Shown here: positions 20,920 through 29,301 of the stretch, one piece after another
Layout: each line of letters begins with the position of its first letter
How positions within the stretch are numbered: position 1 is the stretch's first letter
Assembly (NCBI GenBank): GCA_963798505.1
Contig: CAWCTX010000015.1
Location: 124,001 to 188,000 of the forward strand
Direction: 5' to 3'
DNA: 64,000 bases
Source: CAVWSM01 sp963798505
Lineage (GTDB): Bacteria > Actinomycetota > Actinomycetes > Jiangellales > Jiangellaceae
Notes under the pieces: generated by a model
What the model saw: only the letters and a program-made list of their open reading frames with translations
Told to the model about the DNA's origin: nothing
The model's database searches: none
Made by a program: the position numbers and the translations under genes

Positions 20920-21293
20920 CCAGACCTATGCCTTCGAGCGGCGCCACGACACAGAGCATAGGCGCGGACAAGTGCGACCTGGCATGCGTGCTGTTCATGG
21001 TCTGGGCTCCCGCCGGAGGCCAGCGGTCCGTGCGCGGCCAGCAATGTTGCAATCTACGACCCGAGCACGATCTGTCCACCCCTCCGACGGATGGTCCGGG
21101 CCCGCCCGACCTCTGGACGAGGTCGCGAGTCAGTCGCGTCTCGCGACCCGCCGAGGCTCCGGAGCCCTTACACAGCAAGGCATTCCGGTCACTCACTACC
21201 CACAGATTCGCGGGACCCTCTTGACGTCGCGGCGGTACTCTGACTCGTAGCGACCACGGAACCGCGCAGAGTCGCGATCGGCAGGAGAGGCAC
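20920..21293. other. Intergenic region between the ureide operon and the DMT gene
   Basis: 374 bases between divergent genes. I see no coding signal in any frame. It must carry the ureide-operon promoter and the DMT promoter, but I could not settle on -35/-10 pairs. It contains copy B of a 23-bp repeat at 21165-21187. Confidence 0.5.
21165..21187 (+). repeat. 23-bp repeat, copy B
   Basis: Reads CCCTTACAC-AG-CAAGGC-A-TTCCG and matches 5950-5972 at 20 of 23 positions. Not coding in either place. Confidence 0.4.
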
Positions 21294-22217
21294 ATGGCCG
21301 ACGACCGCGTAAGTGACTCGGTCGGGGCGGCACAGGGCCAACGGACGGAGCAAACCGAACGTATCGCCCTCATTGCCTTTATCGCCGAGTCGATCCTGGC
21401 CGGCGGCAACGGGGTCGGCGTGCGGTTCAGCAACCGCGAACTCGACCCGTTGTGGGGAGCGGGGCTGCGATTCGGCCTTGCCGCAGTCCTGCTCGGCGCG
21501 ATCATGGTGGTGCTGCGGTTAGGCATTCCACGAGGGCGGTCGCTAGCCGGGGCCGTGCTCTACGGCGTGTTCAACTTCGGCGGCGCTTTCGCCCTCGCCT
21601 ACTACGCACTCGTCGACTTGCACGCCGGGTTTGGGCAAATCCTGCTGTCCCTTGTTCCGCTGTTCACCCTGTTGCTCGCGGTGGCGTTGCGACAGGAACG
21701 TCTCCGTACGGCGTCCGCCTTGGGCTGCTCGATCGCACTCGTCGGTGTGGGCCTGATGTCACAAGCACCGCTGCGCGAGTCGATCCCGTTGCGGTCGCTC
21801 GTCGCCGCGCTCGGCTCGGCGGTTTGCTTCGCGCTCGCCCTGCTGTTGGTACGCCGGTTCCCGCCCGTGCACCCGGTGACCATGAACACCGTCGGGATGG
21901 CGACGGGGGCGGTCCTCCTGCTCGTAGGGTCGGCCGCCGCCGGCGAGCGATGGCACGCACCGACGGAAGCGGAGACGTGGTTGGCGATCGGCTACCTCGT
22001 GGTGGTCGGCTCGATCCTCGTGTTCAGCCTGTACATCTTCGTGCTGAAGTACTGGGCGGCGTCGCGCGCGGCGTACGGGTTCGTACTCATCCCGCTCGTC
22101 ACAGTCTTGTTGTCTGTGTGGCTTGACAACGAACAGATCAGCGCGTGGATGGGGCTTGGCGGGGTACTCGTGCTGATCGGTGTGTACGTTGGCGCGCTGC
22201 GCCAACCGACTGTGTAA
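21294..22217 (+). CDS. EamA/DMT-family transporter
   Basis: 307-residue inner-membrane exporter with about ten helices in two EamA repeats (GAGLRFGLAAVLLGAIMVVL, LYGVFNFGGAFALAYYALVD; second half SLVAALGSAVCFALALLLV, GLGGVLVLIGVYVGALRQ). The YxxLxxLHAGxGxILLSLVPLFT region after helix 3 is typical. The ATG at 21294 is preceded by GGAGAG. It is divergent from the ureide operon, so it may move a purine or amino compound, but sequence does not show the substrate. Confidence 0.85.
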   Translation: MADDRVSDSVGAAQGQRTEQTERIALIAFIAESILAGGNGVGVRFSNRELDPLWGAGLRFGLAAVLLGAIMVVLRLGIPRGRSLAGAVLYGVFNFGGAFALAYYALVDLHAGFGQILLSLVPLFTLLLAVALRQERLRTASALGCSIALVGVGLMSQAPLRESIPLRSLVAALGSAVCFALALLLVRRFPPVHPVTMNTVGMATGAVLLLVGSAAAGERWHAPTEAETWLAIGYLVVVGSILVFSLYIFVLKYWAASRAAYGFVLIPLVTVLLSVWLDNEQISAWMGLGGVLVLIGVYVGALRQPTV

Positions 22218-22311
22218 CGCAACCGCGCCCTTCGGAGACATCGTCGAGAGGATCACCGACAACCGCAGCGTCATCGCACCGGCGTTGTCGGATCTTCAGC
22301 GCGGGACGATC

Positions 22312-24174
22312 TCACTCATCGCGCCACAGCTCCCTGGCCGGCTCGCCGGCGCGACGACGCTCGGCCTCGCTGATCTCCCATGCCGCGTTGACCAGTCCGA
22401 TGTGGCTGAACGCCTGCGGGAAGTTGCCGAGCAGCTCACCGGTGGCGGGGTCGACTTCCTCGGCAAGCAGGCCGACGTCGTTGACATAGGCGGCCGCACG
22501 CTCGAACACCACGCGGGCCCGCTCGACCTGCCCCGACATGGCCAGCGCCTGAGCCAGCCAGAACGTGCAGAGCAGAAACGACCCCTCCTCCCCGGCGAGC
22601 CCGTCGACGCCCGACTCCGTGCGATAGCGGTAGACCAAACCGTGCGCGTCGGTAAGCCGCTGCTCGATGGCGTCCATGGTCGCCAGGATCCGCGGATCAT
22701 CAGGCGGGAGGAACCCGACGATCGGCATCATCAGGTTGCTTGCGTCGAGATCGGTGGAGCCGAAGTACTGGGTGAACGCGCCCGCCTCGTCGCTCCAGCC
22801 ATCGCGCAGGACCGCCGCATGGATCTCGTCCCTAGTCCGGGCCCACGCATCGACGCGCTCGCTGAATCCGAGGCGGTCGGCGAGCTTGATCGCCCGGTCC
22901 AGCGCCGCCCAGCACATGACCTTCGAGTAGAGGAAGTGCTGAGGATCGCCGCGGACCTCCCAGATCCCCTGGTCCTTCTCTCGCCAGCGCTCGGCAGCCG
23001 CGTCCGCGCAGGCGGCGAGAAACCTGCGGGTGTCGTCGTCGGCGTCACTCGACAGCAGCTCGACGAGCCGGTGCGCGGCACCCAACAGCTCGCCGTAGAC
23101 GTCGATCTGCCGTTGCACCCAGGCACCGTTCCCGACGCGCACCGGGCGGCTGTCACGCCAGCCACGAAGGTGCGGAAGGACGCGCTCGGAGAGGTCGTGC
23201 TCGCCACCGACGCCGAACATGATCTGCATGGCCCGACTGCTCTCGAGGTTCGGCGCCGCCGTGGCCAGAAAAGAGAAGAAGTCCGCGGCCTCGTAGGGAC
23301 AGGCAGCCACCCACAGTGCCTCCATGGTCAGGCTCGCGTCGCGAACCCAGGCATAGCGGTAGTCCCAGTTGCGATCCCCACCGACCGCCTCCGGGAGCGA
23401 CGTGGTGGCGGCTGCGACGATCGCGCCGCTCGGCTGGTAGGAGAGTGCCCCCAGGACGCGCCCGCTGACGTGCACGAGGTGGCTCCAGGGGCCTTCGTAG
23501 GCCTGGTGCTCTTCCGACCATTCCTGCCAAGCGGTGACCGTCCCGTCGAGCCACGCGGAGAGCTCGGCCTGGCTCCATACCCGCGCCGGAGTTTGCTCGA
23601 GAGTGGAGCGATGCACGCCTAGGTGCGCGGTCTCGTCGGCCGCCAACCGCAGTCGACCGCGGGCGGAGCCGTGGCCGTCCGGGTCGAGCGGCACCGGCGT
23701 GCTCAGGACGAGCCAATCGGCGCCGCCACGGGAAGTGACGCCTCCCTCGACCGCGGACAGGATCGGGACGATGAGGCCGTACTCCGGTCGCGGCCGGTAC
23801 TCGATGTCCATCTCGACCGTGCCGGACTGACAGGCGACGCGCCGCGCGAGCAGGTGAGGCGCGCCGGCCCCGAGCTGGTGCCCATCGTTGTGATGCCTGA
23901 CGAGTAGCGCGTCGGTGACAAGTGCGACGCCGGTGTCGGTCTCGAACCTCGTCTCGAGGACCATGGTCCGGTCGAGATAGCGACGTGACGACTGGTACTG
24001 GGTGGATGGCCGGACGGACCAGTGGCCGGCATCTTCATCGAGCAATCTCGCGAACACGGACGGGCTGTCGAATCTCGGGAAGCACAGCCAGTCGACCGAG
24101 CCGTCGAGGCTCACCAAGGCGGCCGAGTGCCGGTCGGAGATCAGCGCATAGTCGCCGATGGGTGTAGTACTCAC
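22312..24174 (-). CDS. GH15 glucoamylase/trehalase-type hydrolase
   Basis: 620-residue cytoplasmic protein. The N-terminal beta-sandwich begins IGDYALISDRHSAALVS and GSVDWLCFPRFDSPSVFA, followed by the (alpha/alpha)6 barrel with GGDRNWDYRYAWVRDASLT (265-283), the catalytic acid Glu406 in DQGIWEVRGD, and near the C terminus GLLAEEVDPATGELLGNF and FSHIGLVNAAWEI. This pattern covers mycobacterial trehalases and bacterial glucoamylases; the specificity cannot be told. The GTG at 24174 lies 6 bases after the narK remnant stop. Confidence 0.9.
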   Translation of the reverse strand: MSTTPIGDYALISDRHSAALVSLDGSVDWLCFPRFDSPSVFARLLDEDAGHWSVRPSTQYQSSRRYLDRTMVLETRFETDTGVALVTDALLVRHHNDGHQLGAGAPHLLARRVACQSGTVEMDIEYRPRPEYGLIVPILSAVEGGVTSRGGADWLVLSTPVPLDPDGHGSARGRLRLAADETAHLGVHRSTLEQTPARVWSQAELSAWLDGTVTAWQEWSEEHQAYEGPWSHLVHVSGRVLGALSYQPSGAIVAAATTSLPEAVGGDRNWDYRYAWVRDASLTMEALWVAACPYEAADFFSFLATAAPNLESSRAMQIMFGVGGEHDLSERVLPHLRGWRDSRPVRVGNGAWVQRQIDVYGELLGAAHRLVELLSSDADDDTRRFLAACADAAAERWREKDQGIWEVRGDPQHFLYSKVMCWAALDRAIKLADRLGFSERVDAWARTRDEIHAAVLRDGWSDEAGAFTQYFGSTDLDASNLMMPIVGFLPPDDPRILATMDAIEQRLTDAHGLVYRYRTESGVDGLAGEEGSFLLCTFWLAQALAMSGQVERARVVFERAAAYVNDVGLLAEEVDPATGELLGNFPQAFSHIGLVNAAWEISEAERRRAGEPARELWRDE

Positions 24175-24180
24175 CGATCC

Positions 24181-24552
24181 TCAGCTCTCGGTACGCGTCC
24201 GCTCCCGTGAAAGTGCCACGAGGACGTAGATGAAGGCCACAACCGCCGTGATGAACAGCAACACCAACCCCACCGTGTAGCTGTGGTCTGCCTCGTCGTA
24301 GGTCGCCCCCATCACGAGCGGCGGGAAGAAGCCACCGAGCCCGCCAGCGGCGCCGACGATGCCGGCGACACTGCCCACCCGGTCTGCGGGCGATCGCCTG
24401 GCGACCCACGCGAAGACACCACCGGTGCCAATCCCCAGGAAGAACGCCATCGCGACGAACGTCGTCCCGGCCGGAATCTCGGGCTCTGGTTGGGTTGCGA
24501 ACAGGTTGCCGCGGTCCTCCGCGTCGTGGCCCTGCTCGCGCAGCAGTTCCGA
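24181..24552 (-). pseudogene. narK: C-terminal fragment of a NarK-type nitrate/nitrite transporter
   Basis: Only the last ~120 codons of an MFS nitrate transporter remain: ELLREQGHDAEDRGNLF, then a membrane segment with FLGIGTGGVFAWVARRSP and GSVAGIVGAAGGLGGFFPPL, the family hallmark, and a final helix VLLFITAVVAFIYVLVAL. In this frame an in-frame TGA lies just upstream of the remaining sequence and no N-terminal transporter sequence follows. Directly upstream lies the beginning of narG, so a deletion has removed everything between. Confidence 0.8.
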
Positions 24553-24630
24553 CGTACCTCAAGGATGTCGTGCTCGTCGACCAGGACCGCTGTCGTAGTC
24601 GTAGGTCCAACCGCCCCGACTACGAGCCGC

Positions 24631-24785
24631 GCGGACGACCTTGTCGTGGCTCCAGCGGTGACGGCACGGCCGTCCTGCGACTCGTCCCAGCGCGTGAAGA
24701 ACCGTCCGGCTTTCAGCAATGCATCGGCCGCCGGACCGTCAGGTCCGGGCCCAACGCTGAGTGCTCCTGGGCCAGGGGAGGTCAC
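24631..24785 (-). pseudogene. narG: N-terminal fragment of nitrate reductase alpha subunit
   Basis: ATG 24785 opens a frame reading DALLKAGRFFTRWDESQDGRAV, the start of membrane-bound nitrate reductase NarG. Immediately after it (2 bases later, other frame) comes RWSHDKVVR at 24657-24631, the strongly conserved block that in NarG lies about 14 codons further on. The next expected segment (STHGVNC) is absent. The plus strand at about 24555-24635 reads YLKD then NRPDYEPRG, resembling the next NarG stretch in inverted orientation. Together with the narK fragment downstream, this is the scar of a narGHJI-narK locus. Confidence 0.72.
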
Positions 24786-24806
24786 GCACGCGAGTCTAGG
24801 GAGGGC

Positions 24807-25391
24807 CTACTCGGCTGTCTTGGCGAACAGCTGAGCGTTGCGTACGAGCGCCTCGAGATGCTCCTCATCGAGGCTGCCGGCTGCCTCGACCAGGTCGGAC
24901 AGCAGGCGGGCCTGTCGAGGCGTCTGCGACACCGGCCGGCCGGCTGCGACGACGAACGTCTGCCCGCTGTGCCGGGTTGCGCTGGCAGGGGGTGGCGGTG
25001 CGGCCGCGAGTGGCATGCCGCTGTCGGCATGTGGGCTCCCTGCGTAAGTCATCGCGCGTACGGTGCGCGCCCGGGCAGCACGCCTGCCCTCGTAGCCGAG
25101 CCGGATCACCCATTCGCTGTCCTCGAGCGACACCACGAAGTCGGCGTCGTCGGTCGGGGTTCCCAACCGGAAGTCCACACCGAGCGCACTCAGCAGGTTG
25201 GCCAGCGTCTCGATCGACGGGGTCTGCTTGTCGTCACGGAGCAGGTAGTAGTAGGCCCGCGAGATCTGCGCCTGGTCGGTCAGGGTGGTGATCGGCTGGC
25301 CGCGGCGTTTGGTGAGGTCCTCGAGGAAGCGGCCGAGGGTGGTGCGTTGACCGTCGCGGATCCGTACGACTCCGGGCTCGTCGTGGCGCAT
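24807..25391 (-). CDS. XRE-family helix-turn-helix regulator, divergent from a VWA gene
   Basis: 194 residues. The N-terminal HTH (FLEDLTKRRGQPITTLTDQA, ISRAYYYLLRDDKQTPSIETL, LANLLSALGVD) is a Cro/CI-type domain with an unusual YYYLLRDDKQ recognition region; a short beta-domain (DFVVSLEDSEWVIRLGYEG) and an Ala/Pro linker to a helical end follow. The ATG at 25391 follows a TACACT box (25405-25400) by 8 bases, suggesting a leaderless mRNA. Two 17-bp TGTC-N9-GACA sites sit between it and the VWA gene, so it likely represses both directions. Confidence 0.8.
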   Translation of the reverse strand: MRHDEPGVVRIRDGQRTTLGRFLEDLTKRRGQPITTLTDQAQISRAYYYLLRDDKQTPSIETLANLLSALGVDFRLGTPTDDADFVVSLEDSEWVIRLGYEGRRAARARTVRAMTYAGSPHADSGMPLAAAPPPPASATRHSGQTFVVAAGRPVSQTPRQARLLSDLVEAAGSLDEEHLEALVRNAQLFAKTAE

Positions 25392-25415
25392 GCCTAGCGA
25401 GTGTACAGATCGACC

Positions 25416-25432
25416 TGTCTAATCAGTGGACA
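25416..25432. promoter_or_regulatory. Operator 1, TGTC-N9-GACA
   Basis: TGTCTAATCAGTGGACA, a 17-bp site with TGTC/GACA arms. It overlaps the -35 region of the VWA promoter and lies where the -35 of the XRE promoter would be. Its middle shares TCAGT with operator 2, and the two sites start exactly 40 bases apart. Confidence 0.55.
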
Positions 25433-25456
25433 AGGAGGTGCGGGGTGCCGTACAGT
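25427..25456 (+). promoter_or_regulatory. Promoter of the VWA gene
   Basis: TGGACA (25427-25432) and TACAGT (25451-25456) with 18-base spacing form a sigma70-like promoter flanked and overlapped by the two TGTC-N9-GACA operators. Confidence 0.5.
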
Positions 25457-25472
25457 GTCCACTCAGTAGACA
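25456..25472. promoter_or_regulatory. Operator 2, TGTC-N9-GACA
   Basis: TGTCCACTCAGTAGACA, second copy of the 17-bp site, covering the transcription-start region of the VWA gene just after its TACAGT box. With operator 1 it brackets the promoter. Confidence 0.55.
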
Positions 25473-25501
25473 CACCACACATGACCACCTGGAGGCCAAC
25501 C

Positions 25502-26767
25502 GTGCACGTATCCGCCCATCTCGACGTCGACGTCGTGGCCCTGGAGGCCGACGAGCTCGTCACGGTCATGCTCCAGCTCGACGCGCCACCGGCTCCCGCA
25601 TCGGACGTGCAACGCGCGGAGCACACCGCGGTCGTCGTCCTTGACCGCTCCGGCTCCATGGGGGGTGATCGCCTCGACCACGCCAAGGGCGCGCTGCTGA
25701 CTCTCGTCGACCGACTCGACGACCGGGACCGGTTCGGACTGGTCGTCTTCGATCACGAGGCGCAGGTGCTCGTGCCGGCCGAGCGGGTCGGGGTGCTCCG
25801 CCGCCCACGGGTGAGGCAGCTGATCGCGGCGGTCGACCCGCGTGGGAGCACGGACCTGTCGTCGGGCTACCTGCGCGGCCTCCAAGAGGCGCGACGGGCA
25901 GCCGGGCAGACCGGCGCGACCGTGCTGCTGCTGTCGGACGGTCACGCCAACGCGGGCGTCACCGACCCCGACCAGCTGTGCTCGGTTGCCCGCCAGGCGT
26001 CGTCGGCTGGCGTGACGACCTCGACAGTGGGCATCGGCACCGGTTATGACGAGCGGATCCTGGCGGCCATTGCCGAGGGCGGCCAGGGCAACCACTCGTT
26101 CGCCGAGCACGCCGAGGGCACGATCGTCGCCGTGGCGGCCGAGATCGACGGTCTGCTCACCAAGACCGTCCAGGCCGCAAGCCTGCTGATCCGTCCCCTT
26201 GACGGCGTGGCGGCGATCCGGCTGCTCAATGACCTGCCCGCGACCGCGATCGCCGAGGGTGTGCTGGTTGAGCTCGGCGACTTCTACGGCGGCGACGAGC
26301 GACGGCTGGTGCTCGAGGTCGCGGTGCCGTCCAAGGCGGCCCTGGGCCTGGCCACGGTGGCCGAGCTCGAGGTGCGCTATGTCGAGCTGCCCGACCTCAC
26401 CGAGCACGTCCTGACGCTGCCGATCAGCGTCAACGTCGTGCCGGCCGACGTCGCCGCCGGCCGGGTCCCCGACGCCGAGGTGCGGCGCGAGCGGCTCATG
26501 GTGGAGACGCAGAAGGCCAAGAAGGAGAGCGAGCGGCTGCTGCGCGACGGTGACGTGAGCGGAGCGCGTGACACGCTGACGGCCGCGTCCGCGGACCTCG
26601 CGGCCGCCCCGCCGAGTCGGGAGCTCGACCACGAGCAGGCGTGGATCGCCGAGACGATGACGGCGCTCGGGTCCCGCGACGACGACTACACCCTGAAGCG
26701 GATGCGCGCCTCGCAGTCCGCGAGGTCCCGGGGTTACCGAAACCGGCGTCAGGGCGGGGAGATCTGA
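25502..26767 (+). CDS. VWA-domain protein
   Basis: 421-residue cytoplasmic von Willebrand factor A protein. The MIDAS is complete: D48-x-S50-x-S52 (VVLDRSGSMGG), T117 (RGSTDLSSG) and D146 (LLLSDGHANAG). After the VWA fold come a beta-domain (AIRLLNDLPATAI to VLTLPISVNVVPADV) and a helical C terminus. The frame is open from GTG 25445 and has an ATG at 25481, but GGAGG at 25491-25495 lies 6 bases before GTG 25502, and the upstream starts fall in the operator region, so GTG 25502 is preferred. Divergent XRE regulator upstream. The role is unknown; metal-dependent protein binding is expected. Confidence 0.85.
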   Translation: MHVSAHLDVDVVALEADELVTVMLQLDAPPAPASDVQRAEHTAVVVLDRSGSMGGDRLDHAKGALLTLVDRLDDRDRFGLVVFDHEAQVLVPAERVGVLRRPRVRQLIAAVDPRGSTDLSSGYLRGLQEARRAAGQTGATVLLLSDGHANAGVTDPDQLCSVARQASSAGVTTSTVGIGTGYDERILAAIAEGGQGNHSFAEHAEGTIVAVAAEIDGLLTKTVQAASLLIRPLDGVAAIRLLNDLPATAIAEGVLVELGDFYGGDERRLVLEVAVPSKAALGLATVAELEVRYVELPDLTEHVLTLPISVNVVPADVAAGRVPDAEVRRERLMVETQKAKKESERLLRDGDVSGARDTLTAASADLAAAPPSRELDHEQAWIAETMTALGSRDDDYTLKRMRASQSARSRGYRNRRQGGEI

Positions 26768-26862
26768 CGGGCTGCACGCCCGCGGCGATGAGTTCGGCCG
26801 CTCTGGGGGGTCTGACCAGGTATCTCGACACCGCTTCGCGGCTCTTCATAGCGGAGGCAGCC

Positions 26863-27003
26863 ATGGAACAGATTCGGATCCGGAGACGGCGCTCAGTCCG
26901 CCGAGCCGAAGAGGTCGTCGAGCCCGTGCCGGTCGCGCCTGTCGTGTCGACCGATGAGGCCGCCGAGCTCATCGCCCGGATCGACCAGCTGCTCGACCGC
27001 TGA
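26863..27003 (+). CDS. 46-residue microprotein, paralog of the one at 55513-55671
   Basis: Starts at ATG 26863 with GGAGG 5 bases upstream. A strongly basic N terminus (MEQIRIRRRRSVRRAEEVVE) is followed by PVPVAPVVSTDEAAELIAR and IDQLLDR. A second protein in this window, 52 residues on the minus strand at 55671, shares the pattern IRIR-x-RR-x3-RRA-[DE]-EVVEPVPV and DEAAELIARIDQLL. Two independent copies with the same layout show this is a real gene. No family is known to me; a basic nucleic-acid-binding head with a short amphipathic dimerisation helix would fit. Confidence 0.75.
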   Translation: MEQIRIRRRRSVRRAEEVVEPVPVAPVVSTDEAAELIARIDQLLDR

Positions 27004-27051
27004 CCGTAAACCCGTCAGATGCCGTCTCGACCGGGCGTAGCATCCACTGAC

Positions 27052-28773
27052 ATGACCGCGTGGCCAGCGGGGCCGGGCGACGCGTTGCTCGAGCGCATCC
27101 GTTCCGGAGTGATCGGCGACGACCAGGTGATGACCGGGCCGTACGGTCCTCGACGTGTGACCTACGCCGACTACACCGCCTCCGCCCGCTCGCTCGACTT
27201 CATCGAGGACTTCATCCGCGACGAGGTGCTCCCGCGCTACGCCAACACGCACACCGAGAGCTCGGGCACCGGTCTGCAGACGACACGCCTCCGCGAGGAT
27301 GCCCGGCGCATCATCCGCGACGCCGTCGGCGGCGATGAGGACACGCTCGTCATCTTCTGCGGTTCTGGCTCGACCGGCGCCATCGACAAGCTGATCAACA
27401 TCCTCGGTCTTCGCGTGCCGTCCGCGTTCGAGGACCGCTACCACCTCATCGACCAGATTCCGCTCGACGAACGACCGGTCGTGTTCGTCGGACCGTTCGA
27501 GCACCACTCCAACGAGCTACCTTGGCGTGAGTCGATCGCCGAGGTCGTCCGGATCCCCGAGGATCGCGACGGACACATCGACCTCGAGGTGCTGGAGAAG
27601 CGCCTGGTCGAGTTCGCCGACCGACCGCTGCGCATCGGCTCGTTCTCGGCCGCGTCCAACGTCACCGGCATCGTCACCAACACTCATCGCATCGCCGCGC
27701 TTCTTCATGAGCACGACGCGCTGTCGTTCTGGGACTTTGCCGCGGCCGCGCCCTACGTCGACGTCGAGATGCTCCCGGTCGAGGATCCTCTCGCCTACAA
27801 GGACGCCATCTTCATCTCGCCGCACAAGTTCGTCGGCGGGCCAGGGACACCCGGCGTCCTCGTGGTGCGACGGGAGCTGCTGCAGAACCGCGTCCCGACA
27901 GTGCCAGGCGGAGGCACCGTCACGTACGTCAATCCGGAGGCGCATCGCTACCTCACCGACCCCGTACACCGCGAGGAGGGCGGCACACCGGCAATCGTCG
28001 ACTCGATCCGAGCCGGCTTGGTGTTCCAGCTCAAGGAGGCGGTCGGTGTCGAGATGATCCGGGCGCAGGAGGAGCGCTTCCTCCGCCGAGCTGTGTCGTC
28101 ATGGCGCACGCACCCCAACATCGAGATCCTCGGCAACCTCGACGCCGAGCGGCTCTCGATCGTGTCCTTCGTCATCCACCGACCGGGTGGCGGCCACTAC
28201 CTCCACCACAACTTCGTCGTCGCCGTGCTCAACGACCTGTTCGGCATCCAGAGCCGCGGCGGGTGCTCCTGCGCCGGACCCTACGGCCACGCGCTGCTGG
28301 GCATCGACATCGAGCAGTCGCACGCCTTCGAGCGCGAGATCGCGCACGGTTGCGAGGGCATCAAGCCCGGCTGGACCAGGGTCAGCTTCAACTACTTCAT
28401 CTCCGACGCGGTCTGTGACTACATCATCGAGGCCGTCAACCTGGTGGCCACTCACGGATGGAAGCTGCTCACCGACTATCACTTCGACCCCGACACCGGG
28501 CTGTGGCGGCACAAGCTCGGTCAGCCGGAGCCGCCACTCCGCCTCGACCATGTCGCGTACGACCACCAGGGCAAGATGCGCTGGCCGCAGCACCATGACC
28601 GCGCGCCCGAATCGGCTCTGCGTGGCTATGTGGACGAGGCCCGGCGGCTGTTCGCCGGGATCGACCACGAGCCGACCTTCGACGAGCAGCCGCCGGGCGT
28701 CAGCAGCGACTTCGAACAGCTGCGTTGGTTCGACCTGCCCGCGGAGTCAATGGCTGAAAGCGGATCGGGGTAA
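27052..28773 (+). CDS. PLP-dependent aminotransferase class V-fold enzyme, cysteine desulfurase-like
   Basis: 573 residues, longer than typical SufS/IscS. The fold-type I core shows HTESSGTGLQTTRLREDA, CGSGSTGAIDKL, FEHHSNELPWRE, FWDFAAAAPYVDVEM and the PLP lysine in FISPHKFVGGPGTPG. A cysteine-bearing loop SRGGCSCAGPYGHALL is placed where desulfurases hold the catalytic Cys. An extra C-terminal domain of about 100 residues is unassigned. A TAGCAT box at 27038-27043 lies 8 bases before ATG 27052, so this ATG rather than the one at 27019 is likely the leaderless start. Substrate unknown. Confidence 0.85.
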   Translation: MTAWPAGPGDALLERIRSGVIGDDQVMTGPYGPRRVTYADYTASARSLDFIEDFIRDEVLPRYANTHTESSGTGLQTTRLREDARRIIRDAVGGDEDTLVIFCGSGSTGAIDKLINILGLRVPSAFEDRYHLIDQIPLDERPVVFVGPFEHHSNELPWRESIAEVVRIPEDRDGHIDLEVLEKRLVEFADRPLRIGSFSAASNVTGIVTNTHRIAALLHEHDALSFWDFAAAAPYVDVEMLPVEDPLAYKDAIFISPHKFVGGPGTPGVLVVRRELLQNRVPTVPGGGTVTYVNPEAHRYLTDPVHREEGGTPAIVDSIRAGLVFQLKEAVGVEMIRAQEERFLRRAVSSWRTHPNIEILGNLDAERLSIVSFVIHRPGGGHYLHHNFVVAVLNDLFGIQSRGGCSCAGPYGHALLGIDIEQSHAFEREIAHGCEGIKPGWTRVSFNYFISDAVCDYIIEAVNLVATHGWKLLTDYHFDPDTGLWRHKLGQPEPPLRLDHVAYDHQGKMRWPQHHDRAPESALRGYVDEARRLFAGIDHEPTFDEQPPGVSSDFEQLRWFDLPAESMAESGSG

Positions 28774-28808
28774 GTCGGTGTCGCTATGCGGCACGGAGTT
28801 ACCCCGAT
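28764..28808 (+). terminator. Long stem-loop over the stop codon of the PLP enzyme gene
   Basis: ATCGGGGTAA (28764-28773, including the TAA stop) pairs perfectly with TTACCCCGAT (28799-28808). The 25-base loop contains an inner imperfect stem GTGTCGC/GCGGCAC. No U-tract follows, so it may stabilise the 3' end rather than terminate by itself. Confidence 0.5.
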
Positions 28809-29301
28809 GAGGGGCGCCCTGCGGGGCAGTCCGGGCCACACGGGCGCAGCCGACCCGTCCAGCCATGCCGGCTGAGTAGCTGAGCCAGCTCGATGGCTGC
28901 TTCGCAGGGCGCGCCGGCCACGTCGTGCCACCCGTAACGCAGACCCGTGTCACCGTCGACGGCGACCGCGTTGTCCCGACGATGGTCGCGATGACGTTCC
29001 TCATCTGATGCGCTGCGCGGCCATCGAGCTCGACGCCCAAGCCGTAGGCGCGCGCGTGACAGGGGCGCCATCCTGGGCCGCAGCCACCTGACGCCAGTTG
29101 GAGCGCGAGACCGGACTCGTCACGCACCGAGGTTCGCGCCGCCCCTCCGTCCTGCCGATGCCCGACAAGACATCTGTGGATCGGGGTCGCCTCCGCGGCG
29201 TGATGTGGATGGCCGGGTGATGCCACGGCATCCGGGAAGTTTGGTGCTCCTATACGACCAGGAGTTACCCGCTCGCGGCTGTCCCGCCCGGGCAGGAGCG
29301 G
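28774..29301. other. Gene-poor stretch, possibly a decayed minus-strand gene
   Basis: No gene I can defend. A minus-strand frame at about 28799-28985 reads AVDGDTGLRYGWHDVAGAP and AAIELAQLLSRHGWTGRLR, which has a protein-like composition but no recognisable start, family or neighbour relation; it may be the tail of a degenerate gene. Near 29245 a small hairpin CTCCT/AGGAG is present. Confidence 0.3.

Noticed and set aside
24495..25397. 300-codon plus-strand ORF over the nar scar and XRE gene
   Set aside because: Composition shadow; the only NarG-like part is about 27 codons (YLKD to YEPRG), interpreted as an inverted fragment.
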